Shown: positions 36,378 through 46,031, counted from the first letter of the stretch. The stretch: 57,874 bases of DNA from an uncultured Selenomonadales bacterium (GCA_946407015.1 CAMJML010000021.1:1-57874); one strand, 5' to 3'. Numbers and translations are program-made. Notes: generated by a model not told the origin, from the sequence alone.

Positions 36378-36392
36378 AAATTCCAGGCTGGT

Positions 36393-37271
36393 TTACCCGT
36401 TTACGATTTTACCGCCATTGACGTGCAGGATTTGGCCGGTCATATACGAGGCATCTTCGCTGGCCAAAAAGACGTAGCAGGGGGCCACTTCGGCCGGCTG
36501 TCCGGCCCGGCCCATCGGGGTGTTTTTGCCAAACTCGGCCACATGCTGCTCATTGAACGAAGCCGGAATGAGCGGAGTCCAGATCGGGCCGGGCGCAACG
36601 CCGTTGACCCGGATTCCCTGGGAGACCAGGGACTGGGATAAGGAGCGGGTAAAGGTCACAATCGCCCCTTTGGTGGCTGCATAGTCAATGAGAAAATCAT
36701 GCCCTTCATAGGCCGTTACCGAGGCGGTATTCACAATCGCACTGCCCGATTTCAGATGAGGCAGTGCGGCCTTGGTAAGATAAAAGTAAGCAAAAATATT
36801 GGTGCGGAAAGTCCGTTCAAGCTGCTCGGCGGTGATATCGAGCAGGCTGGCGGCTGTGTACTGGACTGCGGCATTATTCACTAAGATATCGATTTTGCCA
36901 AATTCTTTAATGGTTTTGGCTACAATCTCATTACAAAAGGCTTCAGTACCGATATCGCCGGCCAGGGTCAGGCAGCGTCTTCCGGCTGCGGTAACCTGCT
37001 GCCGGGTCTCAGCCGCATCCTCATGTTCATCGTAGTAGGCAATAACAATGTCGGCTCCTTCTTGGGCAAAGGCGAGCGCAACGGCCCGGCCGATGCCGCT
37101 GTCTCCCCCGGTGATAATGGCCAGCTTATTGGCCAATTTGCCGCTGGCCTGGTAATCCGGTTTGATCGAGATGGGCCGAGGATGCATCAGCATTTCAAAG
37201 CCGGGCTGCCTGGGCTGCTGCTGGGCGGGAAAACCGGACGGCTGGGTGAGTAGTATGCTTTCTTGACTCAT
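36393..37271 (-). CDS. SDR family oxidoreductase
   Basis: A 292-residue short-chain dehydrogenase. The cofactor motif TGGDSGIG (about 54-61) and the catalytic Tyr-x-x-x-Lys in DYAATKGA are clear, together with NNAAV. The extended N-terminus of about 45 residues with a proline- and glutamine-rich part fits the YhdF/YghA branch, which includes general stress proteins. Substrate unknown. AAAGGAG precedes the ATG on the minus strand. Confidence 0.85.
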   Translation of the reverse strand: MSQESILLTQPSGFPAQQQPRQPGFEMLMHPRPISIKPDYQASGKLANKLAIITGGDSGIGRAVALAFAQEGADIVIAYYDEHEDAAETRQQVTAAGRRCLTLAGDIGTEAFCNEIVAKTIKEFGKIDILVNNAAVQYTAASLLDITAEQLERTFRTNIFAYFYLTKAALPHLKSGSAIVNTASVTAYEGHDFLIDYAATKGAIVTFTRSLSQSLVSQGIRVNGVAPGPIWTPLIPASFNEQHVAEFGKNTPMGRAGQPAEVAPCYVFLASEDASYMTGQILHVNGGKIVNG

Positions 37272-37422
37272 GATTGTGCTCCTTTTCAGAGATGGTCATC
37301 AAACCTAATATGCCCAGCGGTACTGCATTTCATTGATCCGTAATTTTCCAGAATCTACGGCAAAAAATTTTGCTCTAATTTGTATTTTCGGGAAACAATA
37401 GGGAGACTAGGAGGTGAGATGT

Positions 37423-37593
37423 ATGAAGCCGAGCCGATATGGCGAACAAATGGAAGATGTTTTTGCGGGTTATGTGGCTCCTACTGAGGATGATATGGCG
37501 CTCAGAATTGAAAACCTCAAGCAAAGCGGCAATTTAGTGACACAGCATCATGTGCTTCAGTGGATTCTGGGCAATCCTCACGAGCGGATGTAA
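37423..37593 (+). CDS. Small hypothetical protein, 56 residues
   Basis: An open frame of 56 residues starts with ATG after GGAGGTGA. The sequence, from MKPSRYGEQMEDVFAGYV to NPHERM, is acidic in the first half and has a predicted amphipathic helix in the second. I do not recognise it. It lies between the SDR and tex genes, both on the opposite strand, so it has its own promoter region in the gap from 37272. Confidence 0.6.
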   Translation: MKPSRYGEQMEDVFAGYVAPTEDDMALRIENLKQSGNLVTQHHVLQWILGNPHERM

Positions 37594-37639
37594 GGGGGAA
37601 ATGCTGACCACGGGAAAGAAGATGAAGCCAACCAAGCAA

Positions 37640-37694
37640 AAAAAGCCTGACGTACAGGCAAGGTCTTTTAGGACCTGCTGCAGCGTCAGGCTTT
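37640..37694 (-). terminator. Terminator of tex with a nested hairpin
   Basis: An outer 11-bp stem (about 37643-37653 with 37684-37694) encloses a smaller stem (GGTC with GACC). The minus strand continues into a T-run. It lies 16 bases beyond the tex stop. Confidence 0.75.
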
Positions 37695-37709
37695 GATTGT
37701 TATTCACTG

Positions 37710-39881
37710 TTATTTAGGCACCTGCTTCAGGCTGAGCGCAATCCGGTTGCGATCGGTATCGACGCCAATCACCATCACATCCAGGATATCACCGACCGAC
37801 ACAACATCCAACGGATGTTTAAAATGGCGGTGGCTGAGTTCAGAGCGGTGAATCAGGCCGTTGGTTTTGATGCCAATATCCACAAATACGCCAAAGTCGG
37901 TGACATTATGGACAGTACCCTTGACCACCGTACCGGGTTGGATATCACTTAATTTTACGATGTTTTTCCGGGTCAGCGGGGCCGGGAGGTCTTCACGGGG
38001 GTCGCGGCCCGGTTTGGCCAGGGCCGCCAGAATATCGCGCACGGTGGGCAGACCGGCCTGAAGCTCTTTAGCCAGTGCTTCGGCTGAAACCTGCTGCACT
38101 TGCTCCTGTAGCGCCTTCAGCGTATTCCTGTTTGCTAAATCTGCCGGTTTAAACCCAAGCTTGGCCAGGATGGCTTCAGTCAGGGAATAGGATTCCGGGT
38201 GAACCGGCGTATTATCCAGCGGGTTGGAGCCGGACTGCAGCCGCAGGAAGCCGGCGCACTGCGTAAAGGCGGCCTGCCCCAGGCGGGGCACCTTCAGGAG
38301 TTGAGCCCGGCTGTTAAAGGAACCATTGGCATCCCGGAAGGCTACAATGTTTTTGGCAACCGTCGCATTGATTCCCGACACATGTTTTAACAGTTCAATC
38401 GAGGCAGTGTTCAATTCCACTCCGACATGATTGACGGCTGATTCGACTACGGTATCCAGGGTTGAACTCAGGCCTTTTTGATTCACATCATGCTGGTATT
38501 GGCCAACGCCAATGGATTTGGGATCAATCTTAACCAGCTCAGCCAGAGGATCTTGAATGCGGCGGGCGATGGAAACGGCCCCGCGCAGGGAAACATCCAG
38601 GTCGGGAAGTTCATCCTTGGCCAGTTTGGAAGCCGAGTAAACGGACGCACCGGCTTCGTTGACAATAATATAATGGATAGGCAACTGATGGGCTTGAATG
38701 AGCTTGGCCACAAACTCTTCGGTTTCATAGGAGGCAGTACCGTTGCCAATCGAAATCAGGGTTACCCCATATTGCCGGATGGCGCGCAGCACATAGTCGG
38801 CAGCCCGCTGCTGTTCGGCCTCGCTCATGGTAATATACAGGGTATGGGTAGCCAGTACCGTGCCGGTTGCATCGACAATGGCCATTTTGCAGCCTGTCCG
38901 GTAGCCTGGGTCTAAGCCCATAACAATGTGGCCGGACAGGGGCGGCTGCAGCAGCAGTTGTTTGAGGTTAAGGCCAAATACGCGAATCGCCTGATTCTCG
39001 GCATTTTCCGTCAGCAGGGACCGGATTTCTCTTTCCAGGGCCGGAAAGAGCAGCCGCTTATACCCGTCGGTGATAGCAGCCAGCAGGCTGTCTTGAAAAA
39101 TGGAGGCTTTGGTAATGACTTGTTTGGCAATCAAATCAATGTGATGCTCATGGTTGGCCTCCAGGCGGACTTTTAAAATATCCTTTTTCTCGCCACGGTT
39201 GACGGCTAAAATACGATGGGACGGCATCCGTTTGACCGGCTCGCGGTACTCCTTGTAGGTCAAAAACTCTTTGCCTTCGGTTTCGCCTACCGCCAATTCG
39301 GTGCTGATTTCAGCGGTCTGCCATAACTGTTTGCGGATGAGGGCGCGGATATCGGCTTGTTCGCAGACTGTTTCTGCAATGATATCCTGTGCACCTGTCA
39401 GCGCTGCTTCGGCTGTAAGGACTTCTTTTTCGGCATCTACATACGCCGCGGCGATGCTCAGCACATCTCCCTCGGTCTTATTTTGCGCCAGCAGGGTTTC
39501 AGCTAAAGGCTCCAACCCTTTTTCGCGGGCAATTTGAGCGCGGGTGCGTTTTTTCGGACGGTAGGGAAGATACAAATCTTCCAGCTCCTGCAGCCTGGTG
39601 GTCGCTTGAATGGCAGCCGCCAGTTCGGGCGTTAATTTGTTCTGTTCCTCAATACTGGCCAGAATTTCTTCCTGACGCTTAACGAAGTTGCGTAAATACT
39701 GCAGTCGTTCTTCAATGGTACGAATGTGTTCTTCATTCAGCTCACCGGTGGCTTCTTTACGATAGCGGGCAATAAAAGGAACGGTATTGCCGCCGTCAAG
39801 AAGCTGGATGGTGGCTTCTACTTGTTTGACATTGATGCCTGCTTCACGGGCAATGGCAGCAGGAATTTCATGAACTAGCAT
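37710..39881 (-). CDS. tex: Tex family RNA-binding protein
   Basis: A 723-residue Tex protein, a conserved accessory factor of transcription that binds nucleic acid. In order it has the helical N-terminal domain, a YqgF-like RNase H fold (VMGLDPGYRTGCKMAIVD), helix-hairpin-helix repeats (NIVAFRDANGSFNSRAQLL) and a C-terminal S1 domain (VHNVTDFGVFVDIG). Length fits the family. A TATAAT at 39916-39921 on the minus strand is a probable -10. A direct repeat lies just beyond it. Confidence 0.93.
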   Translation of the reverse strand: MLVHEIPAAIAREAGINVKQVEATIQLLDGGNTVPFIARYRKEATGELNEEHIRTIEERLQYLRNFVKRQEEILASIEEQNKLTPELAAAIQATTRLQELEDLYLPYRPKKRTRAQIAREKGLEPLAETLLAQNKTEGDVLSIAAAYVDAEKEVLTAEAALTGAQDIIAETVCEQADIRALIRKQLWQTAEISTELAVGETEGKEFLTYKEYREPVKRMPSHRILAVNRGEKKDILKVRLEANHEHHIDLIAKQVITKASIFQDSLLAAITDGYKRLLFPALEREIRSLLTENAENQAIRVFGLNLKQLLLQPPLSGHIVMGLDPGYRTGCKMAIVDATGTVLATHTLYITMSEAEQQRAADYVLRAIRQYGVTLISIGNGTASYETEEFVAKLIQAHQLPIHYIIVNEAGASVYSASKLAKDELPDLDVSLRGAVSIARRIQDPLAELVKIDPKSIGVGQYQHDVNQKGLSSTLDTVVESAVNHVGVELNTASIELLKHVSGINATVAKNIVAFRDANGSFNSRAQLLKVPRLGQAAFTQCAGFLRLQSGSNPLDNTPVHPESYSLTEAILAKLGFKPADLANRNTLKALQEQVQQVSAEALAKELQAGLPTVRDILAALAKPGRDPREDLPAPLTRKNIVKLSDIQPGTVVKGTVHNVTDFGVFVDIGIKTNGLIHRSELSHRHFKHPLDVVSVGDILDVMVIGVDTDRNRIALSLKQVPK

Positions 39882-39925
39882 CGCTTCACCAACTTATTCA
39901 TTTTTTCAATTTATTATTATAACAC

Positions 39926-39949
39926 AACCGGGAAGCTTTTAACCGGGAA
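39926..39949. repeat. Direct repeat in the tex-MATE promoter region
   Basis: AACCGGGAA occurs twice with a 15-base period (39926-39934 and 39941-39949), directly upstream of the tex -10. It could be an operator for either divergent gene. Confidence 0.4.
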
Positions 39950-40033
39950 ATCCACCGGACCGTTCAAGGAATTCAGCCGGAGGGATTTGGCCAGCCGGCA
40001 GCGAATTCTATCATCAGTGGAGGTTTTAGGTTT

Positions 40034-41380
40034 ATGTTTCCGAGAAAAAGAGTGATGCAAGGCCATATCCTGCAACTAGCCTGGCCGGTTGTCCTGGAAA
40101 TGTTCTGGATTATGATGGTCAATGTGCTGTTAACCATGATGATGGGAGGCTTTGGGGCTGCAGCCTTGGCGGCTGTTGGATTGGCGACGCTGGTTCAATT
40201 TTCGACGGCTATGATTTTTGCCGCCCTGGGGACAGGGTCATCCGCCATTATCGCCCGCGCCTGGGGAGCAGGAAATATGGAGGATGTACGGGCTGTTGCC
40301 GGTCAGGCGCTGCTTAGCGGCGCACTCCTGGGCATTATGGTGACGGCAGGCGGCGTGGTGGCCGCGCCACAGGTTTTCCTGATGACCGGTGCCGAGCCTG
40401 CCGTCGCGGAATTAGCAGGCCGTCTGCTGCAAATTCAGTTTTTATCCACCCCGTTATTTATGCTGCTGGCGATCGGCAATGCGATTTTGCGCGGCATGGG
40501 TCAGACCAGGACAGCCTTTTTGATCAGTGCAGCCAGCAATACCGTGATCTTATTGACCAGCTACTGGTTGATTTTTGGCATGAGCGGGACTGCGCTCGGG
40601 GCTTATGGGGCTGCCTGGGGAACTTGTCTGGGACAGGCCGCAGGGGGAATCCTGGCCGTACTGGTGTTGCAACGGCATAAAAAACTTGCGCTGCGCTGGG
40701 GTGATGTCAGTCAAGTTGACACAGCCGTTGTGGCGCGCATTTTACAGATCAGTATCCCGGCGGCCTTGGAGCAGTGCTCCATGCAGGGCGGCCGGATCGC
40801 CTTTACTCTGCTCCTGGCTGAAGTCGGAGCCGTTCAGTTTGCTGCCCATCAAATTGCCATGCAGATCGAGTCCATTTCTTTTCTGCCTGGGTTTGGATTT
40901 TCTGTTGCGGCGATGACGCTGATCGGCCAGCAGCTTGGCAAGGGCTTGCCGGAGCGGGGTATCCGCTATGTCTGGCTGACCGCCGGTATGACTTTTGGCG
41001 GCATGGCGGTGATGGGGCTGATCTTCTTTCTGTTGGCGGAGCCGCTTACCCGGCTGTTTATCAGCGATCCGGCCGTTATTGCCTGGGGCACCCTATGTGT
41101 CCGGATTGCCGCTTTGGAGCAGGTCACCATTGCGCTGACCTATGTGCTCAGTGGTGCTTTGCGCGGGGCCGGGGACACCAAGTGGCCCATGCTGGTGACC
41201 ACGGTTGGAGTCTGGCTGGTCCGGATGCCCTTGATTTATGTCTTTATCCGGGTATGGCATTATGACATTACGGCTGCCTGGTTTATTACCGCCGGGGATT
41301 TCCTGGTACGGAGCGTCCTGCTCTGGTGGCGGTTTGCTTCGAATAAATGGCAGTTGGCGGCTGAGAAGTTAGCCCATTGA
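40034..41380 (+). CDS. MATE family efflux transporter
   Basis: A 448-residue membrane protein with twelve predicted helices in two halves, of the multidrug and toxin extrusion family, which expels cationic compounds with sodium or proton gradients. The pattern AWPVVLEMFWIMMVNVL at the start and LRGAGDTKWPM near the end are typical. A GGAGG site precedes the ATG. It ends directly against the convergent EamA gene, with no bases between the stop codons and no terminator. Confidence 0.88.
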   Translation: MFPRKRVMQGHILQLAWPVVLEMFWIMMVNVLLTMMMGGFGAAALAAVGLATLVQFSTAMIFAALGTGSSAIIARAWGAGNMEDVRAVAGQALLSGALLGIMVTAGGVVAAPQVFLMTGAEPAVAELAGRLLQIQFLSTPLFMLLAIGNAILRGMGQTRTAFLISAASNTVILLTSYWLIFGMSGTALGAYGAAWGTCLGQAAGGILAVLVLQRHKKLALRWGDVSQVDTAVVARILQISIPAALEQCSMQGGRIAFTLLLAEVGAVQFAAHQIAMQIESISFLPGFGFSVAAMTLIGQQLGKGLPERGIRYVWLTAGMTFGGMAVMGLIFFLLAEPLTRLFISDPAVIAWGTLCVRIAALEQVTIALTYVLSGALRGAGDTKWPMLVTTVGVWLVRMPLIYVFIRVWHYDITAAWFITAGDFLVRSVLLWWRFASNKWQLAAEKLAH

Positions 41381-42217
41381 TTATTTTTTAACCACCAGGT
41401 AGCTGGCCAGTAAAATAAAGAACCCGCCTACCGCCGTAAACAAGGTTGGCGTTTCACCAAAAATTAAATAAGCAAACAATAATGAGCTGGCAGGGTCGAG
41501 ATAAGACAGGATGCTGGCATGCTGAATTTTTATCGCCTTTAGGCCGCTAAAATAAATGCCTAAGGCCAGCGCTGAATGCAGTAACCCCATGGTCAGCATG
41601 GCGGTGACCGAAACAGGATTCAAAACCGGCGGCGTCAGGAGGATAAAGGGAAGAAAAATCAGCGAAGCCACTCCAACCTGGACCAAAACCAGGCTGCTGG
41701 TATCGATAGTCCCCATGGCCTTCACCATTACGACCAGGGCCGAGTAAAAAAGGGCGGCCGTCAGACCATACAAAATTCCGGTAAAATCCTGACTGGTCAA
41801 AGAAAACTGATAGCCTGAAAGCATGAGGTAAATGCCCAGCCCGGCAAGGAGCAAGGCACCAATGGCGCGGCGCTCCAGTTCTTCCTTCAAAAAAAGCTTG
41901 GCCCAGACAATGGCAAATAATGGCGAGCAATAATAAGTAAGTACGGCATTGCCAATGGTGGTGGTTTGGATGGCTTTAAAAAAGAACAGCCAGTTCAGTG
42001 CCAAAGCAATACCGCTGACTAACGCCGGTTTTAGATAACCGGCCAGTTGCAGCGGCTGCCGTTTCAGCAGTAAATATCCGCCAATGGCAGCAAAGGCTGT
42101 GGCTACCCGGAAAAAAACGATGGTAGGAGCAGGCTGGTCGGCAATCCGGACAAACACCCCGACACTGCCCCAAATCAGCATAGCAAGTAAGACTTTCAAA
42201 TAACCTGAAGAAAACAT
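41381..42217 (-). CDS. EamA/DMT family transporter
   Basis: A 278-residue membrane protein with ten predicted helices in two EamA repeats, the drug/metabolite transporter superfamily. Members export amino acids or metabolites; the substrate here is not visible. It starts with a GAGG site and ATG on the minus strand. Its stop abuts the MATE gene stop. Confidence 0.85.
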   Translation of the reverse strand: MFSSGYLKVLLAMLIWGSVGVFVRIADQPAPTIVFFRVATAFAAIGGYLLLKRQPLQLAGYLKPALVSGIALALNWLFFFKAIQTTTIGNAVLTYYCSPLFAIVWAKLFLKEELERRAIGALLLAGLGIYLMLSGYQFSLTSQDFTGILYGLTAALFYSALVVMVKAMGTIDTSSLVLVQVGVASLIFLPFILLTPPVLNPVSVTAMLTMGLLHSALALGIYFSGLKAIKIQHASILSYLDPASSLLFAYLIFGETPTLFTAVGGFFILLASYLVVKK

Positions 42218-42330
42218 GGAATCGCCTCATTTCGATCTTTCCGGTAGTATTCGGGGAAATAAGGAATAATCCTGCCGTTATAAAACACAAAACGTGCTTC
42301 TTAACGCACGAATAAATTGAAACTGGTGCG

Positions 42331-42366
42331 AAAAAATTAAAGAATAGCCTGGCGGCTATTCTTTAA
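42331..42366 (-). terminator. Terminator of the second HD-GYP gene
   Basis: A perfect 13-bp stem (42337-42349 with 42354-42366) has the stop codon of the HD-GYP gene inside it. The minus strand then runs into six T residues. Confidence 0.8.
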
Positions 42367-43375
42367 TAAACTCGACAATGGTGGTGGCCGGTTTGTGCAT
42401 CAGATTGATTTCATCAGGTTCAGCTTCAGCCCCGGTGATGATTCTGACCAAGGGGCGCAAGGGATAATGAGCGTGGTTCTTGATCACATAACCGGTTTGA
42501 CCGGTACTTAAGCGGACCAGGCTGCCCACCGGATAGAGGGCAATGGTGTGGAAGAAGGCCCGGAGAATGTTCAGATCAAACTTGGTGTTGCCCATGCCCA
42601 TCATGGTTTCGATGACATCCTGGCGGGTTAAATCGGTGACTAAGGCTTGGTGCAACGCATTATCGTAATAATTGGCCACTGCGACAATGCGGGCCAGCGG
42701 ATGAATGATCTTGCCGGCAAGCCGGGCGGGAAAGCCTGTCCCGTTAAAGCATTCGTGATGCTCAGCCGCAATCCGGCACACTCCGTAGCTTTGACCGGAT
42801 TTAGCCAGCAAATCCTGCCCCAAGGACGGATGCAAGGTGGCCTGCGTTTGAGCGGCAATGGCTGAATTGAGTGACTTGCCGATATCATGCAGCAGGGCGC
42901 CCATCGCCAATTCACGCAGCAAGGGACGGGGCAGTTTGAGATAGATGCCTGTTACCAATGAGAGCAGGCAGACATTCAGTGCGTGACTAATCTCGTCAGA
43001 ATTGGGCTGCCTGATATTTAAATTGATCAGTTGTTCACCATGGTGCTCAATTTGGGTGATGGCCGTATCGGTAGCGATGGCGATTTCACGCAAGTACATG
43101 CTGCGTAAGTTGACGGCTAACAGGCTGTTGACCTTCAGGGTATACAGAGCCTGGAAATAAACGGTCAGTTCGGCCCGCAATTCCGGCGAAATAGCCTCTG
43201 TCTTTAATGCATCGGCCGCATTGTCTTCAATCCAAATGGTTCGTACACCTAATTGTTTGAGCCGGTTAATATAAGATTCTGTTAATGTAATGCCTTTTTC
43301 AAGCAGCAAGTTATCATGGTTATCAAAGATATCCTGAGCCAAGATCATGCCCGGAACAGCGTTAGCAATGCGCAT
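42356..43375 (-). CDS. HD-GYP domain phosphodiesterase, second paralogue
   Basis: A 339-residue protein with the same two-part layout as the HD-GYP protein at 13702-14808. The N-terminal domain begins with NAVPGMILAQDIFDNHDN and the HD motif is in LLHDIGKSL. Here the second motif reads AAEHHECFNGTGFPARL, so HHE is intact, while GYP is GFP. The family hydrolyses cyclic di-GMP; the changed motif makes activity uncertain. The ATG at 43375 has TGGAGGTGA; the frame open to 43606 is not supported by a site and runs across the divergent promoter region. Confidence 0.85.
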   Translation of the reverse strand: MRIANAVPGMILAQDIFDNHDNLLLEKGITLTESYINRLKQLGVRTIWIEDNAADALKTEAISPELRAELTVYFQALYTLKVNSLLAVNLRSMYLREIAIATDTAITQIEHHGEQLINLNIRQPNSDEISHALNVCLLSLVTGIYLKLPRPLLRELAMGALLHDIGKSLNSAIAAQTQATLHPSLGQDLLAKSGQSYGVCRIAAEHHECFNGTGFPARLAGKIIHPLARIVAVANYYDNALHQALVTDLTRQDVIETMMGMGNTKFDLNILRAFFHTIALYPVGSLVRLSTGQTGYVIKNHAHYPLRPLVRIITGAEAEPDEINLMHKPATTIVEFIKE

Positions 43376-43464
43376 GGAAATCACCTCCAAAGCATAGACA
43401 CTCAGACTATAAAAAATAGTTAATATTTCGTAGTTAAATATATTATAATGGCTATATATGGAAA

Positions 43465-43497
43465 GCAGAAGTCCCAAATCAGGTTGGGACTTACTGC
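43465..43497 (+). other. Hairpin in the leader region of lytS
   Basis: A perfect 9-bp stem (43469-43477 with 43484-43492) extends by four more pairs across a bulged A. No T-run follows, so it is not a terminator. It ends about 58 bases before the lytS start. Confidence 0.45.
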
Positions 43498-43554
43498 CTA
43501 AGATCAGGAACGGCTTCAAGTTCAGAAAAGTAAAAGCAGGTGAGGTGAACCGCA

Positions 43555-45258
43555 ATGGATAAATGGTTATTGCTGGAAATGATTGAACGGATGAGTGTGG
43601 CTGCAACCTTGGCGTTTGTCATCTCGCAAACAAAACTGTTCCGCCGCATTGTATACCGGCAGGTGTTGTTCCGGGAAAGAATGCTGCTGGCGGCTATCTT
43701 TGGCGTGATCGGGATTTTAGGCACCTATGCCGGTATTCCCATTTATGACGCGCTGGCCAATTCCCGGGTGATCGGCGTGATGGCAGCCGGTTTGATCGGG
43801 GGCCGGACGATGGGGGTAACTGCCGGGTTGATTGCCGGCGGGCACCGGTATTTGCTCGGCGGGTTCACAGCCTTTTCCTGTGCTTTGGCCAATGTATGCG
43901 AGGGGCTGCTGGCCGGTGAGATTCACCGCCGTTACCCGGCCAAACCCATCCCCTGGTGGGTGGCTCTGGTCGGCGGGATTGTAGGCGAAACCATGCAAAT
44001 GGGCATTATCCTGTTGACCGCCCGGCCCTATGCGATGGCGGTTGAACTGGTCAATTATATTGCCATTCCGATGATTGTGGCCAACTCAATCGGGCTTGCC
44101 GTGTTTATGGTGATTATTAAAACCGCCATTGACGTGCAGCAAAGAGCCGGGGCCGAGCAATCGCAAAAGGCGCTGGATATTGCCAGCAAAACGCTGCCTT
44201 ACCTGCGCCGCGGTCTGGACAGTGAATCGGCCAAAGCTACGGCGGACATTATTTTTGCCGCCGGCGGCTATGGTGCGGTCGCCATTACCGATGAAGCGCA
44301 TGTGCTGGCTTTTGTGGGGGCTGAAGCCGACCATCATATTGGCTGCAATAATGATTTGACCAGGGCCACCCAGAATGTGCTGACCAACGGGCAAATCTAT
44401 ATTGCGCAAAATGCGTTTGAAATCGGTTGTTCCTGCCCGTCCTGCACTTTGGCCAGCGCTATTATCGTGCCGTTGAAACGGGCCGATTCGGTCATCGGTA
44501 CGTTAAAGCTCTATTATACGCGTCCCGACGCCGTCGGTCATGCCGACATCACCTTTGCTACCGGGGTGGCTCATCTGTTTTCGACCCAACTGGAACTGAC
44601 TGAGATTGACCGCCAGGCCAAACTGGCAGCCAGTGCGGAGTTGAAGGCGCTGCAAGCCCAGATTAATCCGCATTTTCTTTTCAATACCCTCAATACCATT
44701 ACCTCACTGGTCCGTACCAAGCCTGATCTGGCCAGGGAACTGCTGCTCAAATTAGGTTCTATTTTCCGCTTTACGCTGCACAAAACCGGCCGTAATATTA
44801 CGCTGGATGAGGAACTGACCCAGGTCCGGTCTTATCTGACCATCGAAAAAGCCCGCTATGGTGAAAAACTGACGGTGATTGAAGATATTCAGCCCGGAGT
44901 GCTGAAATATCTCATCCCATCACTCACGCTGCAGCCTATCGTGGAAAACGCGGTCAAGCACGGGCTTCAGCCCAAGGAGGATGGAGGAACCATTACCGTT
45001 CAGGCTGTTGAAAGAGCCAATTCTATTGATATTGCCATCCATGATAATGGTGTCGGCATGGATTTACAGAAAAACAACCCTTTGCAGCCGCCTCATTGCT
45101 GTGGCGAACGGATCGGCTTGAATAATGTACATGAGCGTCTGCGCGGGCAATTCGGTGCCAATTTCGGCCTTGAGCTGGAGAGTCAGCCGGGGTATGGCAC
45201 CAGCATCAAAATGCGGCTGCCGAAGCTGTTGAGTGAGGAGAGGGTTATGAGTGCTTAA
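43555..45258 (+). CDS. lytS: LytS-type sensor histidine kinase
   Basis: A 567-residue sensor kinase of the LytS/BtsS group. The N-terminal half has the 5TM_LYT membrane domain (to about residue 190). A GAF-like domain (about 215-355) includes a cysteine cluster in IGCSCPSCTL. The kinase core has His373 in NPHFLFNTLNTI, and the ATPase domain has IVENAVKHGL and HDNGVGM. E. coli BtsS and related systems sense external pyruvate. The gene for the LytTR regulator overlaps its end by 8 bases, and cstA follows, so pyruvate or a related carbon signal is the best guess. Confidence 0.88.
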   Translation: MDKWLLLEMIERMSVAATLAFVISQTKLFRRIVYRQVLFRERMLLAAIFGVIGILGTYAGIPIYDALANSRVIGVMAAGLIGGRTMGVTAGLIAGGHRYLLGGFTAFSCALANVCEGLLAGEIHRRYPAKPIPWWVALVGGIVGETMQMGIILLTARPYAMAVELVNYIAIPMIVANSIGLAVFMVIIKTAIDVQQRAGAEQSQKALDIASKTLPYLRRGLDSESAKATADIIFAAGGYGAVAITDEAHVLAFVGAEADHHIGCNNDLTRATQNVLTNGQIYIAQNAFEIGCSCPSCTLASAIIVPLKRADSVIGTLKLYYTRPDAVGHADITFATGVAHLFSTQLELTEIDRQAKLAASAELKALQAQINPHFLFNTLNTITSLVRTKPDLARELLLKLGSIFRFTLHKTGRNITLDEELTQVRSYLTIEKARYGEKLTVIEDIQPGVLKYLIPSLTLQPIVENAVKHGLQPKEDGGTITVQAVERANSIDIAIHDNGVGMDLQKNNPLQPPHCCGERIGLNNVHERLRGQFGANFGLELESQPGYGTSIKMRLPKLLSEERVMSA

Positions 45259-46009
45259 AGCCTTAGTCGTCGATGATGAAGCTCCGGCCAGGGACGAACT
45301 GAAATATTTATTATCCCTGGAAGCCGGTATAGAGGTGCTGGGAGAAGCCGACGGCGGGGGAACGGCGATTAGTCTGGCTGCTCAGATAAAGCCCAATGTC
45401 GTGTTTATCGATGTGGATATGCATGGCATGAACGGGTTGGAAACAGCGGCTATTATCCGCAAGATTGTTCCGCAGGCGCTCATTGTCTTTGCAACAGCCT
45501 ATGATGAATATGCCTTAAGAGCTTTTGAAATTGGTGCTGTCGACTACCTATTAAAACCGTTTGAACAGGAACGAATTCATACTACCATTGAGCGGTTGAA
45601 CAATTACCGGGCGGATGAATGGCAGGCTGCGACCAGCCGGGTGGATGAAGCCCTGGGACACAGCAGGATTCAAATCAAAAAGCTGCCTGTTGAAAGAAAC
45701 GGCAAAATTGTCATGGTCCATTATGATGATATTATTTATGCGTATGTGCAGGCCGGCGAGGTGTTAGTGGTGACAGCCTGCGGCAATTTCAGCTACTGCG
45801 GCACCCTGACTGAACTTCAGGAGCGTCTGGAAGGGACGAATATGGTCCGGGTGCATAAAAGCTATATGGTCAATATGGATAAAGTCAAAGAGGTTATTCC
45901 CTGGTTTAAGGGCACATACTGGCTTAAAGTGGAACACTGCCCGGAGGCGGAGATTCCGGTGAGTAAAAGTCATATCAAAGTTATTAAGGATATTCTCGGT
46001 CTGCGCTGA
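45251..46009 (+). CDS. lytT: LytTR-type response regulator
   Basis: A 252-residue response regulator. The receiver domain begins with LVVDDEAPARDEL and has its phosphorylated aspartate in VFIDVDMHGMNG (about residue 55). The LytTR DNA-binding domain covers about 140-250 (RVHKSYMVNMDKV is typical). It starts with GTG, overlapping the end of lytS, so the two are translationally coupled. Its likely target is the cstA promoter in the 190-base gap downstream; I could not find a convincing LytTR site pair. Confidence 0.9.
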   Translation: MLKALVVDDEAPARDELKYLLSLEAGIEVLGEADGGGTAISLAAQIKPNVVFIDVDMHGMNGLETAAIIRKIVPQALIVFATAYDEYALRAFEIGAVDYLLKPFEQERIHTTIERLNNYRADEWQAATSRVDEALGHSRIQIKKLPVERNGKIVMVHYDDIIYAYVQAGEVLVVTACGNFSYCGTLTELQERLEGTNMVRVHKSYMVNMDKVKEVIPWFKGTYWLKVEHCPEAEIPVSKSHIKVIKDILGLR

Positions 46010-46031
46010 TGGAGCAGGCGAGGATTCACAA

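Noticed and set aside
42356-43606. Longer form of the second HD-GYP protein
   Set aside because: The extra 77 residues cover the divergent promoter region and hairpin of lytS; the ATG at 43375 has a good ribosome binding site.
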